Under the pieces are notes generated by a model that saw only the letters and a program-made list of their open reading frames with translations, made no database searches and was not told the DNA's origin. Below, piece by piece: positions 61,756 through 64,000 of a stretch of 64,000 nucleotides of DNA. Position numbers and translations under genes: made by a program. Source of the stretch: Sinohyriopsis cumingii (taxonomy: Eukaryota; Mollusca; Bivalvia; Unionida; Unionidae); NCBI GenBank assembly GCA_028554795.2, contig CM068825.1, forward strand, positions 90,454,951 to 90,518,950. The letters run 5' to 3'. Numbering within the stretch: position 1 is the stretch's first letter; every line of letters begins with the position of its first letter.

Positions 61756-62106
61756 CACATTCATCAGGTGATCCACCTTCCGTTTTAATAATATATGACT
61801 TGTGAAATCTGTTGCTGATATAAATGAATGTTAACAATCATTTTTGTAAGAGACTGTAAATAAACCTGACAAAAGTGTTACAATAACTGTAATAAATGGT
61901 TACATCTTATTTAGGTTATACTGTAGTGGTGCATGTCTCTGAAAGATCACAGTTCCCATTATGATAAAAATTCATTTTTCAGATTGTATTTTACATGCTT
62001 TAACTTTTAAAATAAAAAAGAAAATCAAGTGAGGAGTACATTTTATTTTGCATGCAGTTTTGAATTTAATTTTATCTGCTGTTTCACTGTGTAATTATAA
62101 TGCATA

Positions 62107-62229
62107 TCACACTGGTCCCTTTAGCAGCTGAATTTTCTCTAGTAGTTTTGTCAAAGCAGAATCCAGTTTAACTACAGTTGTACTCAGTTCCTGAGGCACT
62201 TCCTGGGTTATGATGTCTTTGTGTGTGGT
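62107..62229 (-). CDS. Candidate terminal coding exon of an unrecognised minus-strand gene
   Basis: On the minus strand a strong acceptor (T-rich tract then ccag) at 62230-62231 opens an exon that reads in phase 0 for 40 codons to TGA. It contains TTHKDIITQEVPQELSTTVV, then KLDSALTKLLEKIQLLKGPV. The peptide is hydrophilic and leucine-spaced like an amphipathic or coiled-coil C-terminus. A minus-strand AATAAA lies about 60 bases past the stop (complement of 62042-62047), as expected for a 3' UTR. I do not recognise the protein. Upstream exons would lie at higher coordinates; none could be picked out between the SINE and the DIRS-like sequence, so they may be beyond the window. Confidence 0.5.
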   Translation of the reverse strand, partial: TTHKDIITQEVPQELSTTVVKLDSALTKLLEKIQLLKGPV

Positions 62230-62414
62230 CTGGAAAAAAACAATTGATATTATGGTCTCATTGTTGAAGCATATAGTATCTGTTTGTTTGCTCTTGAACA
62301 ATTTGGTGTTGTGCCATAAATCAAGTTCTGCTTTACATACATTCATCAACTTTTGCAGATAGGTAACCCATTGGAGGTGTTTAAAACCCCATTTGGAGAA
62401 AGCAGATTTTTAAG

Positions 62415-62467
62415 TAAATTATTTTTCTCTGAGAATACTTATCCAGTCACATAACATTAAGAATATT
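62415..62467. repeat. Left arm of a ~50-bp inverted repeat
   Basis: The reverse complement of this stretch (ggataagtattctcagagaa, then aaataatttacttaa) matches 62972-63024. A SINE lies between the two arms. Confidence 0.75.
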
Positions 62468-62511
62468 AGCCTGCTACCTCACAAATCAAGCCCAACTAAC
62501 AGATGATGACC

Positions 62512-62830
62512 GCTCTGGTGGCCTAGTCGTTGGAGTGTCTGCCTCGGAAGTGGGAGGTTGTGGATTTGAACCCCAGCAGAGTCATACCAAAGACATACAA
62601 GAATGGTACTAACAGCTGCCTCGCTAAGCGCTCGGCATTAAGAGGTTAGGGTTAGGACTGGTCAGCCTGGTGTCAGGATAATGTGATTGGGTGGGACATC
62701 ATGCTACATGTCTGCGCCATGATGCCCCAGTGCTAGACATCACTATAAACTGCCACTGCAGACATCGTAGCGATATGACTGAAAAATTGTTAAAGCTATG
62801 TTAAAAATCCTAATCACACACACCCACACT
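62512..62830 (+). mobile_element. tRNA-derived SINE, family S1
   Basis: Box A-like ggtggcctagtcgttggagt is followed by box B-like ggatttgaacccc about 43 bases later, a spacing like that in tRNA genes. The body matches the minus-strand copy at 5370-5645, and the 3' end is ttaaaaatcc then a CA-rich tail. The two copies allow the family body to be defined. Confidence 0.85.
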
Positions 62831-62971
62831 AACAGATGAAAATCATCCTATTTTAAATAGACAAAGGGCAGTAACTCTTATCAATTACCTAACCTTGATA
62901 CCACCAGGTGTTGCCAGTTTTTTAGCTGAGCAGGATACTAATGAGGATGCTCGTGTGGTTGGGAGCATTTT

Positions 62972-63060
62972 AAGTAATGTGATTGGGTAAGTATTCTCAG
63001 AGAAACATAATTTACTTATTTGCTTTCACCTTCAAATATGTTCTCCAATCACATTACATT
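62972..63060. repeat. Right inverted-repeat arm and short palindrome at DIRS-like boundary
   Basis: It carries the inverted counterpart of 62415-62467. Within it aatgtgattgg (62976) is also inverted as ccaatcacatt (63043-63053). DIRS-like retrotransposons carry complex inverted terminal repeats, and this sits next to a DIRS-like coding remnant. Confidence 0.6.
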
Positions 63061-64000
63061 GGGAGAACAACAGGATGAGGGATGCTCTGCATCCAACCGT
63101 TACCTCAGGTATCCTTCTGGGGAAGAATAGCTGGATTCCCTTCGTGAAAGATAACCCATTCTCCTAATTACAAATGCAACACAGTCTGGGATCCCTTGAC
63201 CCTGGACTCTAATCTACAGTTGAGAAGATGAAGTTGGAATATTCTTACCTAAAAACAAATCACTGGCAAATCCAGCAGGCTCTGTTGACTGATCTAACTG
63301 GATCTGGTGGCCGTCAGTGCTGCTTCCACCTGCCCTGTGGATGGCCTTCTTGCTCTCAAGATTCCACAATCAAAGGTTTAAACTCTGTGTCTTGCAAGGC
63401 TATCCTGATGAGAACCAAGCATGCAGAAGAAGATGGTCCAGCCAGGGATGGAACACCCTTGACTGTGGTTGCATAAAGAGATTTGGGTTGGCTGGGATCT
63501 GCGTGGATAGATCTATTACTAGATTAAGTAGATTGGTGACCTAGAAACTGAGAGGGGCAATCAGAATCATCTTGCAATTCTGACCCTCTAACTTCTTGGT
63601 TATTTCTGGTATGAGAATTGTGAGAGAGTAGGCCAAGGCCAATGCCAACAACACCTCCCATCTGACTGACAGTCCATCCACAGCCCAAGCTTCTGGGTCT
63701 AGAACTGGAGGGACAAAGATTGGTAACTTGTGATTCCACCTCATCGCAAAAGGTTAGATCATTGGGCGTCCCCAAAGGGTGCAGATCCGAGTGAAGACTG
63801 ATGGGTTGAGACCATTCCATGTGACGGACTTGACCTCTCCAGGGTACAATGTTGTCCAAGATGACGAGTCTGCTGGGAATGTGTCTGACTTGTACATTGA
63901 TATGTAGATTGTCAGACCCATGTAGAAACTGCCAAATCAGGACACAGTTTCGGGTGATTTGGTGCCCCCGTTTAAAGAGGTAGGTCACCAATGTGGATTT
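63061..64000 (-). pseudogene. DIRS-like retrotransposon RNase H and downstream region, cut by window end
   Basis: On the minus strand two overlapping frames share one coding history. One reads VQVRHIPSRLVILDN and MEWSQPISLHS (the RHIPGxLNxxAD and EWSL signatures of DIRS-type RNase H). The other reads RWNHKLPIFVPPVLDPEAWA with VDGLSVRW and KMILIAPLSF (the 'N.KLP.FVSP..D..AWAVDALS' signature). A frameshift near 63740 separates them. Further broken segments run to about 63200 (SSACLVLIRI). It continues beyond the window; a tyrosine recombinase would be expected but is not seen. Confidence 0.7.

Noticed and set aside
62519-62575. tRNA gene
   Set aside because: Box A and box B-like sequences are present but no full cloverleaf or acceptor stem; it is the head of a SINE.

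Overview
The window is animal nuclear DNA: AT-rich, intron-rich and crowded with degraded transposable elements. The tRNA-derived SINEs, CR1/L2-like non-LTR elements, a DIRS-like fragment and hAT, piggyBac-like and pogo/Tc1-like DNA elements together suggest a mollusc, most likely a bivalve. That placement is inferred from repeat style and was not tested by any search.

The one gene recognised with confidence is a DNMT3-family de novo DNA (cytosine-5) methyltransferase on the + strand. Six coding exons (5132-5219, 19088-19233, 32031-32116, 35230-35311, 36212-36330, 54482-54626) join in phase into the last 221 residues of the catalytic domain. They run from the PPCNDLS active-site motif, through the ENT (normally ENV) and RARYFWGN motifs and the target-recognition region, to the stop. 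Their introns are about 13.9, 12.8, 3.1, 0.9 and 18.2 kb. The N-terminal domains and the SAM-binding motif I must lie upstream of the window.

Almost everything else before 54.6 kb is intronic transposon sequence. A TTAA-flanked, piggyBac-like MITE family is present in five copies (411, 7443, 14236, 19433, 46132). A second TIR family has complete copies at 3694, 42361 and 43069 plus a split copy around 37.1/40.2 kb. There is a 338-bp hAT MITE with an exact 8-bp duplication (20332-20669) and a 3-kb pogo/Tc1-like element inserted in a MITE (37140-40221). Three non-LTR retrotransposon fragments lie at 12.9, 17.6 and 23.1 kb, and a retroviral-type integrase pseudogene at 27.3-28.5 kb. A Ty3/gypsy relic at 50.0-52.7 kb has its integrase upstream of reverse transcriptase (Gmr1-like order). 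A SINE-derived foldback lies at 49.3 kb, and many minisatellites are scattered throughout.

Downstream of DNMT3 (54.6-64 kb) are its presumed 3' UTR, a possible minus-strand exon at 58.6 kb, degenerate roughly 135-bp tandem repeats, a good candidate terminal exon of a minus-strand gene (62107-62229), SINEs, and a DIRS-like RNase H region running off the right edge. I see no operon, CRISPR array, rRNA or functional tRNA gene. No wholly new gene system could be supported; the most interesting items are structural (nested insertions, Gmr1-like order, SINE foldback, MITEs with variable subterminal repeats) and the DNMT3 motif variants.
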